Positions 52,577-61,292 of a DNA stretch of 64,000 nt are shown one piece after another. This DNA is from CAVRAW01 sp963716135. GTDB taxonomy: Bacteria > Planctomycetota > Planctomycetia > Pirellulales > JADZDJ01. The DNA lies in assembly GCA_963716135.1 (NCBI GenBank), contig OY970289.1, forward strand, positions 2,046,001 through 2,110,000. Reading direction: 5' to 3'. The stretch's first letter is position 1. Each line of letters opens with the position of its first letter. The position numbers were made by a program, and so were the translations under genes. The notes below the pieces were generated by a model. That model was given only the letters and a program-made list of their open reading frames with translations. It was not told where the DNA came from and searched no databases.

Positions 52577-55413
52577 TCACTTCACCACGAAATTCACCAA
52601 CCGGCCCGGCACGACGACCACTTTGACGATCGTCTTGCCGGCGATCAGGTCGGCGATTTTGGCGTCGGCGCGAGCGGCGGCTTCGATGGCGGCCTGATCG
52701 GCGCCGGCGGGGACCGTGACTTTGCCGCGCAACTTTCCGTTGACTTGCACCGGCACTTCGACGGTGTCTTCTTTCAGCCAGCGCGGATCGACTTTGGGCC
52801 ACGGCTCGTAAGCCAGCGTTTTCTTGTGCCCGAGCGCTTCCCAAAGTTCTTCAGCCAGGTGCGGGGCGAAGGGGGATAACAGCAGCACGATTTTTTCCAT
52901 CGCCTCGCGCGGCTTGACGGTTTCCTTCGTGAAAAAGTTGGTGAACTCCATCATGCGGGCGATGGCGGTGTTGAAGTCCAAGTGATCGAGATCATCGGTC
53001 ACTGCGGCGATGGTTTTGTGCAGCGTGCGGTTTTGCTCGTCGGTGGGCGCGACGTTGTGCACCGCGGGGTTTAGTTCCATCTCCTCAGTGCGATCGGAAA
53101 TGATCATCCGCCACACGCGGTCCAAAAAGCCGCGCACGCCGTTCACGCCGGTCATGCTCCAAGGCTTGGTGGCTTCCAGCGGGCCCATGAACATTTCATA
53201 CAGCCGTAGTGCGTCGGCGCCGTAGTCCTTCACGACCAGATCGGGATTGACCACATTGCCGCGGCTTTTGCTCATTTTGTAGGCGCGGCTGTCGACGCGG
53301 ATTTTCAGATCGGCGCGCAGCACAAATACCTCGCCGCTTTTTTCGACGTGCTCCGGCTGCACGCGCACCGGCGTCACCGGTTGGCCGGTGTTTTTGTCGA
53401 GCGGTTTATTTTCGTCGTCGAACTTCACATCGGCAGCGCTGAGCCAGCCCCCTTCGGCTTTGCGATAGCCGGTGAATTCCATCTCGCCCAGAATCATCCC
53501 CTGGTTCACCAGCTTCATGAAGGGCTCGGGCGTGCTGACGTAGCCGCGATCGAAGAGCACCTTGTGCCAGAAGCGGGCGTACAGCAGATGCAGCACGGCG
53601 TGCTCCGCGCCGCCGATGTACAAATCGACCGGCATCCAGGCTTTTTCGATCGCCGGATCGATCAGCGCTTTGTCGTTTTTGTTATCCAGGAAGCGGAGAT
53701 AGTACCAGCAGCTTCCGGCCCATTGCGGCATGGTGTTGGTTTCGCGCTTGTACTTCTTGCCGTCGATGACCGGATAGAGCCAATCAGCCGGCGCTTTTTC
53801 CAACGGCGGCTTGGGCTCGCCGGGCGGTTTGTAATCGGCCAGTTGCGGCAGATCGACCGGCAGTTGCTCGAGGGGCACCGTGCGCAGCAATCCGGTCGGT
53901 TTTCCGGCGGCGTCGAGTTCGTGCAGAATCGGAAACGGCTCGCCCCAAAAACGCTGGCGGCTGAAGAGCCAATCGCGGAGTTTGTAATTTACTGCGCCGA
54001 TGCCCAGGCCATCCTGCGCCAGATCGGCGGTGATGCGGAGATTGAATTCCGGCGTCGAGAGGCGATTGTACGGACCGGAATTGATTGCGATGCCGTCGGC
54101 TGCCAGGGCCTGATCCAGCGGCGGTTGAGTTGCGGTGTCGGCGTGCTTTAAGTCGGCCACGACCTGGCGAATTGGCAGGTTGAATGCATTGGCAAATTCG
54201 AAATCGCGCTGGTCGTGGGCGGGCACGGCCATGATCGCGCCGGTGCCATAGCTGATCAGCACGTAATCGGCGATCCAGATCGGGATTTGCTCGCCGTTGA
54301 CCGGATTGATGGCGTAGGAGCCGGTGAACACGCCGGTTTTAGCCTTCGATAACTCAGTGCGATCCAGGTCGCTTTTGCGGGCGGCTTGCTCGACGTATTT
54401 TTGCACCGACTCAATCTGCCGCGGCGCGGTGAGCTTCTCGACAAACGGATGCTCCGGCGCGATGACCATATAGGTGGCGCCGAACAACGTGTCGGGGCGT
54501 GTGGTGTAGATGCGGAGCACGTCGTCGCCGGACTTGGGCGGAAAGCCGGCATTTGCGCGCTGGGCTTTCCACGATTCGTAGCTCGATTGCTCGCCGATGT
54601 AGAAATCGACTTCCGCGCCGGTGCTGCGGCCGATCCAATCGCTTTGCAGCTTTTTAATGCTGGAGGGCCAGTTGACCAGTTCCAAATCGTTTTCCAGCCG
54701 ATCGGCGTAGGCCGTGATGCGCAGCATCCATTGCCGCAGGGGCAGTCGCACCACCGGATGGCCGCCGACTTCGCTGACGCCGCCGACCACTTCCTCGTTG
54801 GCCAGCACCGTGCCCAGCGCGGGGCACCAGTTCACCGGCGCCTCGTGTTGATAGGCCAGGCGATGGGCATCTTGATAGCGGCGAATCGCTTCGTCGCCGG
54901 CATGCGGATTTCCGACGGGATGGGTAAATCGCTGATCGGCCGGCCGCGCTGCTTCGCGGCGTCAAACCAGGTGTCGAACAGCACCAGGAAGATGAATTGC
55001 GTCCATTTGAAATAGCCCGGGTCGGTCGTGGCCAGCTCGCGGTCCCAATCGTAGCTGAAGCCGAGCATCTTGAGCTGCCGGCGAAAGTTGGCGATGTTCT
55101 GCTCGGTGCTTTGACGCGGCGGCGTGTTGGTGCGGATGGCGTGCTTCTTCGGCCGGCAGACCGAAAGCTGTCGAATCCCATCGGGTGCATCACGCACTTG
55201 CCGAGCATGCGCTGGTAGCGGCTGACGATGTCGGTCGCCGTGTAGCCTTCGGGATGCCCCACGTGCAGGCCGTCGCCGCTGGGATAGGGGAACATGTCGA
55301 GCACGTACATTTTTCCCGCGGCCGATTCGGGCAGGCGGCGCGGCGAACGTGCGCTCCGCGTCCCAGTAGCGTTGCCACTTGGGCTCGACGACGGCGGGAT
55401 TGTATCGGGGCAT
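52577..55413 (-). CDS. leuS: Leucine--tRNA ligase, four small indels in the first third
   Basis: Starts at ATG 55413 (MPRYNPAVVEPKWQRYWDAERTF) and, once repaired, is about 945 aa. Class I synthetase motifs are present: HVGH in SGDGLHVGHPEGYTATD and KMSKSRGN near residue 710 (about 53270). The editing domain and Leu-specific C-terminus follow in one intact frame from about 54,900 down. Breaks: about 55332-55345 (two bases missing, CCGCGCCTGCC), 55161-55166 (extra T in AGCTTTCGG) and 55142-55151 (extra A in GAAGAAGCAC) around the GLPAEEHAI segment, and 54898-54905 (one base missing in ATCCGCATGCC). Both frames stay conserved across each, so the gene is very likely functional in the organism. 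Confidence 0.95.
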
Positions 55414-55549
55414 GGGAAGCGGTTAGCGATTGACTGTTAGCAATTAGCGACTTAGGCACACGATTCTAGCGATTGCCATACACTTGGGCCAAGGGATTAG
55501 GACGATTGACTTGGTTGACTGGCGATTTCACGAGCGCTATAGTTGGCGA

Positions 55550-56063
55550 ATGGTTTCTACACGGAAGAAACAGCCTGTCGCACGCCACCTGAAGCCGACA
55601 TTGCGCAGCGCCGCCGAGGTTCGCGCGGCGCTGCGGGAGGCCGGTTGCCGATTCACGACGCAACGGGCGGCGGTTTACGCGTATCTGGAGCGGGCGCACC
55701 ACCATCCCACGGCCGACGATGTTTATCGATCGGTGCGCCGCCGGTTGCCGAACATTAGCCTGGCCACGGTGTACAAATCGCTGGAGGCGCTGGTCGCGTC
55801 GCGGCTGGCCAACAAGCTGACCAGCGCCGGCGGATCGGCCCGCTACGATTGCGGCGGAGACGACCATTATCATCTGCTCGACGTCGACAGCGGCGAAGTG
55901 TTCGATCTGCCAATCCACTTCGATCCCGGGCTGCTCAAGAAATTGAGCCCGCGCTTGGAAACTCAACTGGCGCAAGGGCTTTCGCGTGACCGGCCATCGG
56001 CTGGAAGTGCTGGGGCGATTTAGCGGCCAGCGGTCTATCCGAAATACAGCGGGTAGGGCGTGA
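55550..56063 (+). CDS. Fur-family transcriptional regulator, frame broken near 55977
   Basis: Starts at ATG 55550 (MVSTRKKQPVARHLKPTL). The winged-helix DNA-binding domain is seen in LREAGCRFTTQRAAVYAYLERAHHHPTADDVYRSVRRRLPNISLATVYKSLEALVASRL, followed by the dimerisation domain with DDHYHLLDVDSGEVFDLP. One G too many in CAAGGGCTTTCGC (55975-55981) breaks the last strand; removing it gives GFRVTGHRLEVLGRF and an end at TGA 56063, about 170 aa. The CxxC zinc sites of Fur/PerR are absent, so sensing of Fe, Zn or peroxide cannot be assigned. The repaired 3' end overlaps the convergent M50 gene by 29 bp. Confidence 0.85.
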
Positions 56064-57072
56064 AGCAGAACACCGGGATGGCCAGCGACAACAGGCCGAG
56101 AATGTATCGGCCCGTGCCCAGCGGCACGCGATCGTCGTAAGTTCGCGGATGTTCCACACCGATCCCCATGATCAAGAGGATCATCAGCGTCCAACCGAAC
56201 TCGCGCGTGATGACCACGAAGGCAATCGCCGCCAGGATAAATAAGCGCACGATGAGATAGGAACCTCGCAGGAAGAGCCCATAAATTACGTGGCCGCCAT
56301 CGAGCTGACTGACGGGCATCATGTTCAGGCCGGTGATAAAAACGCCGACCCAGCCGGCCATGTAAATTGGATTGGTAAACAATTGAGCGCCAGCGGGCAG
56401 ATCAGGGCGGAGCCAGCCGATCAACAATTTGGCAAGCAAGGGATCGCCGTACTCCGGGGTGCCAGGCGGCGCAAAGCCAAACGACGCCGTCTTAATGCCG
56501 AACCACACCATCGGCAGCGCGACAACCAAGCCCGCCAAGGGTCCGGCGATGCCGATATCAAACATTTGCTTTCGATTGGCCCGCGAACCTTGCATGCCGA
56601 TCACGGCCCCCATCGTGCCAATGAACATCATGGGCACGGGAATGAAGATCGGATAGCTGGCCGGAATGCGATAGCGCACGGTCATCAGAAAGTGTCCCAT
56701 CTCGTGCGCCAAGAGCACCGCCATCACGCAACTCATGTAGACCAGGCCGTTTTGCCAATTCATGACGAGCTGCCGCCAGGTGCGGTGCCAATCCCAATAT
56801 TCGCCGCGAATTGGATTGAAATGCTGGCCGAAGAACAAAGGGACCCAGCCGTATGTCCCGGCAGCGTAGGTGAAGAAGCAGGTCGCCAGAAACAGGATCA
56901 AAGGCAGCATTCGCCGCCGCGGCGGCATGCCCAGGTCGTACTGTTCCAGCGTCGGCAGCGGGGCGGGGGGGAGCAGTTCCCCTTCGACCGCCGTACCCGT
57001 TCCCGCCGAAGAAGCCGTGTCGTAAGTCGTGATTAGTGGTTGGCTGGGCGGGGAATCCATTGGCGAGATCAT
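56035..57072 (-). CDS. Site-2 protease-like M50 metalloprotease
   Basis: 345 aa from ATG 57072 (a second ATG four codons later). An N-terminal Pro/Ala-rich cytoplasmic tail precedes about six TM helices. The zinc site HEMGH lies in CVMAVLLAHEMGHFLMT (about residue 125) and the third ligand Asp in NMMPVSQLDGGHVIYG (about 265). The FIPVPMMFIGTMGAVIGM loop is typical of the FtsH/SREBP-processing-like subgroup without PDZ domain. It cleaves membrane-embedded substrates, often anti-sigma factors; none is adjacent. Intact. Confidence 0.9.
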   Translation of the reverse strand: MISPMDSPPSQPLITTYDTASSAGTGTAVEGELLPPAPLPTLEQYDLGMPPRRRMLPLILFLATCFFTYAAGTYGWVPLFFGQHFNPIRGEYWDWHRTWRQLVMNWQNGLVYMSCVMAVLLAHEMGHFLMTVRYRIPASYPIFIPVPMMFIGTMGAVIGMQGSRANRKQMFDIGIAGPLAGLVVALPMVWFGIKTASFGFAPPGTPEYGDPLLAKLLIGWLRPDLPAGAQLFTNPIYMAGWVGVFITGLNMMPVSQLDGGHVIYGLFLRGSYLIVRLFILAAIAFVVITREFGWTLMILLIMGIGVEHPRTYDDRVPLGTGRYILGLLSLAIPVFCFTPYPLYFG

Positions 57073-57142
57073 AACCCACAGCGGGGGAAAATCGAATGGC
57101 GGATCCGCTCTAACTGTTTATCACTACGCAGCATTCCAGCGA

Positions 57143-57171
57143 TTGTCTCGGTTCCAAGTGAATGATATAGT
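57143..57171 (+). promoter_or_regulatory. Sigma-70-type promoter upstream of rpsA
   Basis: TTGTCT (57143-57148, 4 of 6) and TATAGT (57166-57171, 5 of 6) with an ideal 17-nt spacer. The leader to the rpsA ATG would be about 235 nt, long enough to hold a regulatory structure; S1 is autogenously controlled in other bacteria. Confidence 0.6.
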
Positions 57172-57412
57172 GACGGGCTACCCCCACGGCTTACGGACAG
57201 CGCCAACAGGTTGGCGACTGGGCCCAGGGCGGACACACCTACCCGGGAACGCTTTCTCTTCCGACGCGGCGAATTGGCTCTCGTTGGTTCTGGGGAAATT
57301 CTATCCAGACGCCAGGGACGGCTAGCGGCCGGCTTGCCAATTCGTGTTGCAGGTTCTCTCGCGCCGCGCGGGCATCGGACGGCCAAGCGATCTCGTTTGC
57401 AAAGCAATTTTC

Positions 57413-59200
57413 ATGGTTAATCGAAACTTAATTCGCGGATTGGATGTCGGCGACGAAGAGTTGGATCGCGAGTTGGAAGCCGCCATGGCCGATGCCTCCA
57501 CCGGCACGCTGACCGTGGCCAATGTGGATATCAGCGAAAACTCGATCGTCGAGGGGCGCATCATCCGCGTCGACGACGAATTCGTGCTGGTCGACGTCGG
57601 TTTCAAAAGCGAAGGGCAGATCGCCCGCAGCGAGTGGGACGAAAGCGAAGAACCGCCGCAGATCGGCCAGCAACTCAAGGTGCTGATCGAAGAGGTGGAT
57701 GAAAGCACCGATCTGGAAACGCGCGGGCTGATCGCGCTTTCGAAGCGCAAGGCGCGAAAGATCGAAGAGTGGAACAAGGTGATGGATTCGGTGAAGGAAG
57801 GGGACGTGGTCACCGGGATCGTCACGCGAAAAATCAAAGGCGGGCTGTTAGTCGACGTGACGGGCGTGAATGTGTTTCTGCCGGCCAGCCAGGTCGACAT
57901 CCGCCGCCCGTCCGACATCGGCGATTACGTGGGCCGCACCATCCAATGCCTGGTGCTGAAGATCGACGAGACGCGGCGCAACATCGTCGTCAGCCGCCGG
58001 GCACTGATCGAGCAAGAGCGCACCGAAAAGAAGAAGCTGCTCTTGGAAACACTCGAAGTCGGCCAGTTGCGCAAGGGCGTGGTGAAGAATATCGCCGAGT
58101 TCGGCGCGTTTGTCGATCTTGGCGGCATCGACGGCCTGCTGCACATCACCGACATGAGCTGGGGCCGCATCGGGCATCCCTCCGAAATGGTCGCCATCGA
58201 TCAGGAAATCGAAGTGCAAGTGCTGCACATCGACCGCGAGCGCGAAAAAATCGCCCTGGGCCTGAAGCAAAAAACCGCCAGCCCGTGGGACGACGTGGAA
58301 GCGAAGTACCCCGTCGGCTCGACGCACAAGGGCACCGTAGTGAACGTGATGAGCTACGGCGCTTTCGTGAAGCTGGAAGAAGGCATCGAAGGTTTGGTGC
58401 ACATCAGCGAAATGTCGTGGACCAAGCGCGTCAGCCATCCCAACGAGCTGGTGCACATCGACGACGAAGTCACCGTGGTCGTTTTGAAAATCGACAAAGA
58501 AAAGCACGAAATTTCGCTGGGAATGAAGCAAACCCAGGAAAACCCCTGGGACAAGGTGGCCGACCGCTACCCGATCGGGGCCATTGTCGAAGGGACCGTG
58601 CGGAACCTGACCAATTACGGCGCCTTCATCGAGATCGAAGAGGGCATCGACGGCCTGCTGCACGTGAGCGACATGTCGTGGACCCGCAAAATCAGCCATC
58701 CCAGCGAAGTCGTGGAAAAGGGCCAGAAGGTGAAGTGCAAGGTGCTCTCGGTCGATCAGCAGCGCCGGCGCATCGCCCTGGGCCTGAAACAACTGGAAGA
58801 AGATCCCTGGGCCAGCGACATCCCCAACCGTTATCAATCGGGCCAGGTCGTGAAGGGCACGGTCACCAAGCTCACGAACTTCGGCGTGTTCGTCGGTTTG
58901 GAAAACGGGCTGGAAGGGCTGTTGCACATTTCGGAGTTGGCCGACCACAAGGTGGAAAACCCGGAAGAGGTCGTCAAGGTGGGCGACGAAATTGAGGTGA
59001 AGATTTTACGCGTCGATACCGAGGAGCGCAAAATCGGCCTGTCGCGGAAGCGCGTGCAGTGGACCGAGGAGCAAATCGCCGCCGAGGAAAAGGCCGAAGC
59101 GGCGGCCGCGGCCTCCAACAGTTCCAGCGGCTCCACGCAGGAACTGAAAGGCGGAATCTCCGGCAAGGGGGGCCCGCTGATCCAGCCGCCGGAAGAGTAA
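57413..59200 (+). CDS. rpsA: Small ribosomal subunit protein bS1
   Basis: 595 aa, intact, from ATG 57413 (MVNRNLIRGLDVGDEELDRELEAAM). Six S1 RNA-binding domains, in order: about residues 42-105, 125-190, 210-280, 295-365, 380-450 and 465-535, each opening with G-x-V and holding a GxFV/GAF(V/I)-(D/E/K)L segment (GAFVDLGGIDGLLHITDMSW, GAFVKLEEGIEGLVHISEMSW, GAFIEIEEGIDGLLHVSDMSW, GVFVGLENGLEGLLHISEL). It helps mRNA load on the ribosome. The Glu/Ala/Ser-rich tail is variable. A strong terminator follows 31 bp downstream. Confidence 0.97.
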   Translation: MVNRNLIRGLDVGDEELDRELEAAMADASTGTLTVANVDISENSIVEGRIIRVDDEFVLVDVGFKSEGQIARSEWDESEEPPQIGQQLKVLIEEVDESTDLETRGLIALSKRKARKIEEWNKVMDSVKEGDVVTGIVTRKIKGGLLVDVTGVNVFLPASQVDIRRPSDIGDYVGRTIQCLVLKIDETRRNIVVSRRALIEQERTEKKKLLLETLEVGQLRKGVVKNIAEFGAFVDLGGIDGLLHITDMSWGRIGHPSEMVAIDQEIEVQVLHIDREREKIALGLKQKTASPWDDVEAKYPVGSTHKGTVVNVMSYGAFVKLEEGIEGLVHISEMSWTKRVSHPNELVHIDDEVTVVVLKIDKEKHEISLGMKQTQENPWDKVADRYPIGAIVEGTVRNLTNYGAFIEIEEGIDGLLHVSDMSWTRKISHPSEVVEKGQKVKCKVLSVDQQRRRIALGLKQLEEDPWASDIPNRYQSGQVVKGTVTKLTNFGVFVGLENGLEGLLHISELADHKVENPEEVVKVGDEIEVKILRVDTEERKIGLSRKRVQWTEEQIAAEEKAEAAAAASNSSSGSTQELKGGISGKGGPLIQPPEE

Positions 59201-59230
59201 GCCGCTCGCTACAATCTGATCGATCTCCAA

Positions 59231-59259
59231 GCCCAGGGGTTGCAACCCCTGGGCTTTTT
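59231..59259 (+). terminator. Rho-independent terminator of rpsA
   Basis: Perfect 11-bp stem (59231-59241 with 59244-59254) around a GC-step, then TTTTT at 59255-59259. It isolates rpsA from the downstream sigma-factor gene. Confidence 0.93.
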
Positions 59260-59430
59260 CGTCAAAGGGCATACAACCGGAATCTGGCGCCGCGCTGATC
59301 GTCACTGACGGCATCGCGGCTACAGTCGTCTCACTTGTCGCGTGTGGCGCGCGGTTGGAGCAAGCGGGAAAGCTTCGACGATAGTGAAGCTTGTCTAGAC
59401 GAAATATCCCGCCTACCCGCCGCACCAACT

Positions 59431-60300
59431 ATGCCCACTGCGCGACGTCGTTCCTCTTCGGCGGTTCAATCTCCCCTGGAAACGTATCTCCGCGAGATCA
59501 ATGAAACTGCGCTCTTGAATGCGCAGCAGGAGCGCGAGTTGGCCGTCGACATCGGCAAGGGCAACGTGCAGGCCCGTGATCGGATGGTGCGGGCCAATCT
59601 GCGGCTGGTGGTGAACATCGCCCGCGGCTACACCGGCAAGGGGCTGGGGCTGCAGGATCTGATCGAAGAGGGCAATCTCGGCCTCTTGCGGGCCGTCGAA
59701 GGTTTCGATCCCGCGATGGGCACCCGCTTCAGCACGTACGCCAGCTACTGGATCAAGCAATCGATCAAGCGAGCGCTGATCAATTCCGCCAAGACGATCC
59801 GCATCCCGGCATACATGGTGGAACTGTTGTCCAAATGGCGGCGGGCCACGGCGCGGCTATCGGAAGAGCTGGGCCGCTCCCCGACGCCGGAAGAAGTGGG
59901 GCGCGTGCTCGGCCTGCCGCGGAAAAAGCTGTCGATCATCAAGAAAGCGATCCGCATCTACAACAGCACACCGCAGACCGATCAGCCGGAAGCGGGCTGG
60001 TCGCTGGGCGAAATGGTGACCGACGACGCCACGAAGCCCCCCGAGGAAATGCTCCTGAATAGCGACAATCTGCACCATGTGATGAAGATGTTGGCGACCA
60101 TGGAGCCCCGCGAGGCCACGGTGCTGCGGATGCGTTTCGGGCTGGACGATAACGAGCCCCGCACGCTGAAAGAAATTGGCGAGGCGCTGGGGCTGACACG
60201 GGAGCGCGTGCGGCAGATTGAAACCGAAGCGCTGCACAAGCTGGCTGCCGGCCTGGAAGGCTCCGGGCAGTTGGAAGAGCCCGCCCGCGACGCCGGTTAG
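59431..60300 (+). CDS. RpoD/SigA-type RNA polymerase sigma factor
   Basis: 289 aa from ATG 59431 (MPTARRRSSSAVQSPLETYLREINETALL); the frame is open to TTG 59335. There is no region 1.1 in either form. Regions: 1.2 (SPLETYLREINETALLNAQQERELA), 2.1-2.4 (ANLRLVVNIARGYTGKGLGLQDLIEEGNLGLLRAVEGFD, then FSTYASYWIKQSIKRALI), 3 (TPEEVGRVLGLPRKKLSIIKKA) and 4.2 (TLKEIGEALGLTRERVRQIETEALHKL). It could be one of several group 2 paralogues typical of planctomycetes rather than the primary sigma. The gene stands alone, with an upstream terminator. Confidence 0.9.
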   Translation: MPTARRRSSSAVQSPLETYLREINETALLNAQQERELAVDIGKGNVQARDRMVRANLRLVVNIARGYTGKGLGLQDLIEEGNLGLLRAVEGFDPAMGTRFSTYASYWIKQSIKRALINSAKTIRIPAYMVELLSKWRRATARLSEELGRSPTPEEVGRVLGLPRKKLSIIKKAIRIYNSTPQTDQPEAGWSLGEMVTDDATKPPEEMLLNSDNLHHVMKMLATMEPREATVLRMRFGLDDNEPRTLKEIGEALGLTRERVRQIETEALHKLAAGLEGSGQLEEPARDAG

Positions 60301-60446
60301 CGCCTCTGCATAGCGTACATTTCTATACGGCGACGCGCTACTAGCCTGTGAACCGGGCCCCTGGTACAAGGGTCGAAGCTTGTAACGCGGCGATCCGTAC
60401 GCTGCCACTGCGGCCGACGGTCGCGGCTTTTTGAGAGCCATTTGTC

Positions 60447-61292
60447 ATGCAGCCCTGGAACTCCGTGGCCATTGTCGGCGTGGGATTGATCGGGGGATCG
60501 ATCGGGCTGGCTCTGCGCGAGCGGAAGCTGGCTCGGAAGGTGATTGGCATCGGCCGCCGCCAGGCGAGCCTGAAGCGGGCCAAGGAACTGGGGGCGGTCA
60601 CAGCGACCACAACCAAAATTCAAGACGGCGTGGCGGAGGCCGATGTGGTCATCGTCTGCACGCCGGTAGCCGAAATCGCGGGTCATCTTTTGGAATCCGC
60701 GGCCGCAGCGCCGAAAAAAGCGATACTCACCGACGCCGGCAGCACAAAGGGCACAATCGTTGCCGCCGTCGAAGCGAAGCTTCCGCGCGGTCGGCGCTTC
60801 GTCGGCAGCCACCCGCTGGCCGGCAGTGAGAAGAACGGCGCGCAATTCGCGCGGGCCGATCTGTTCGAAGGCCGCGTCGTCGTGATCACGCCCACGCGAA
60901 AGACGAAGGCGGACGATAAACAAGCCGTGGCCGATTTCTGGTCGGCACTAGGGGCCACCGTGCTTGTGATGTCGCCGGAGGCGCACGACAAGGCGCTAGC
61001 GACCACGAGTCATCTACCGCATCTTGTCTCGTCGGCTGTAGCCCGCCACACGCTCCCCGCCGATCTCCCGCTCACGGCCGGCGGATGGCGCGATTTGACG
61101 CGCGTCGCCGCGGGCGACCCGGAATTATGGATGCAAATTCTGCTGGAAAACCGCGGCAATGTCTTGAAGTCGCTGGCCGGGTTTGAGAAAACGATGGCGG
61201 CGTTCAAGTCGGCGCTGGCGCGCGGCGACCGCCGCAAGCTTCGTGAACTTCTGGCGGATGGGAAGCGTGTCCGCGATGCTGTGGGAAATTGA
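60447..61292 (+). CDS. tyrA: Prephenate dehydrogenase
   Basis: 281 aa from ATG 60447, intact. The NAD(P) Rossmann start AIVGVGLIGGSIGLALRER is at residues 9-27. TDAGSTKGTIV (about residue 92) and SHPLAGSEKNG with the catalytic His (about 116-126) are diagnostic. It oxidises and decarboxylates prephenate to 4-hydroxyphenylpyruvate in tyrosine synthesis. Its 3' end overlaps the purL start by 17 bp. A GCGGC-rich hairpin-like segment with TTTTTG lies 30 bp upstream but is not a clear terminator. Confidence 0.93.
   Translation: MQPWNSVAIVGVGLIGGSIGLALRERKLARKVIGIGRRQASLKRAKELGAVTATTTKIQDGVAEADVVIVCTPVAEIAGHLLESAAAAPKKAILTDAGSTKGTIVAAVEAKLPRGRRFVGSHPLAGSEKNGAQFARADLFEGRVVVITPTRKTKADDKQAVADFWSALGATVLVMSPEAHDKALATTSHLPHLVSSAVARHTLPADLPLTAGGWRDLTRVAAGDPELWMQILLENRGNVLKSLAGFEKTMAAFKSALARGDRRKLRELLADGKRVRDAVGN

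Noticed and set aside
57848..58948. 366-codon minus-strand frame
   Set aside because: Antisense of rpsA; the repetitive composition mirrors the S1 repeats.
60300..60440. Terminator behind the sigma factor gene
   Set aside because: A GCGGCCGACGG...CGCGGC TTTTT segment near 60410-60435 pairs only imperfectly; too weak to call.
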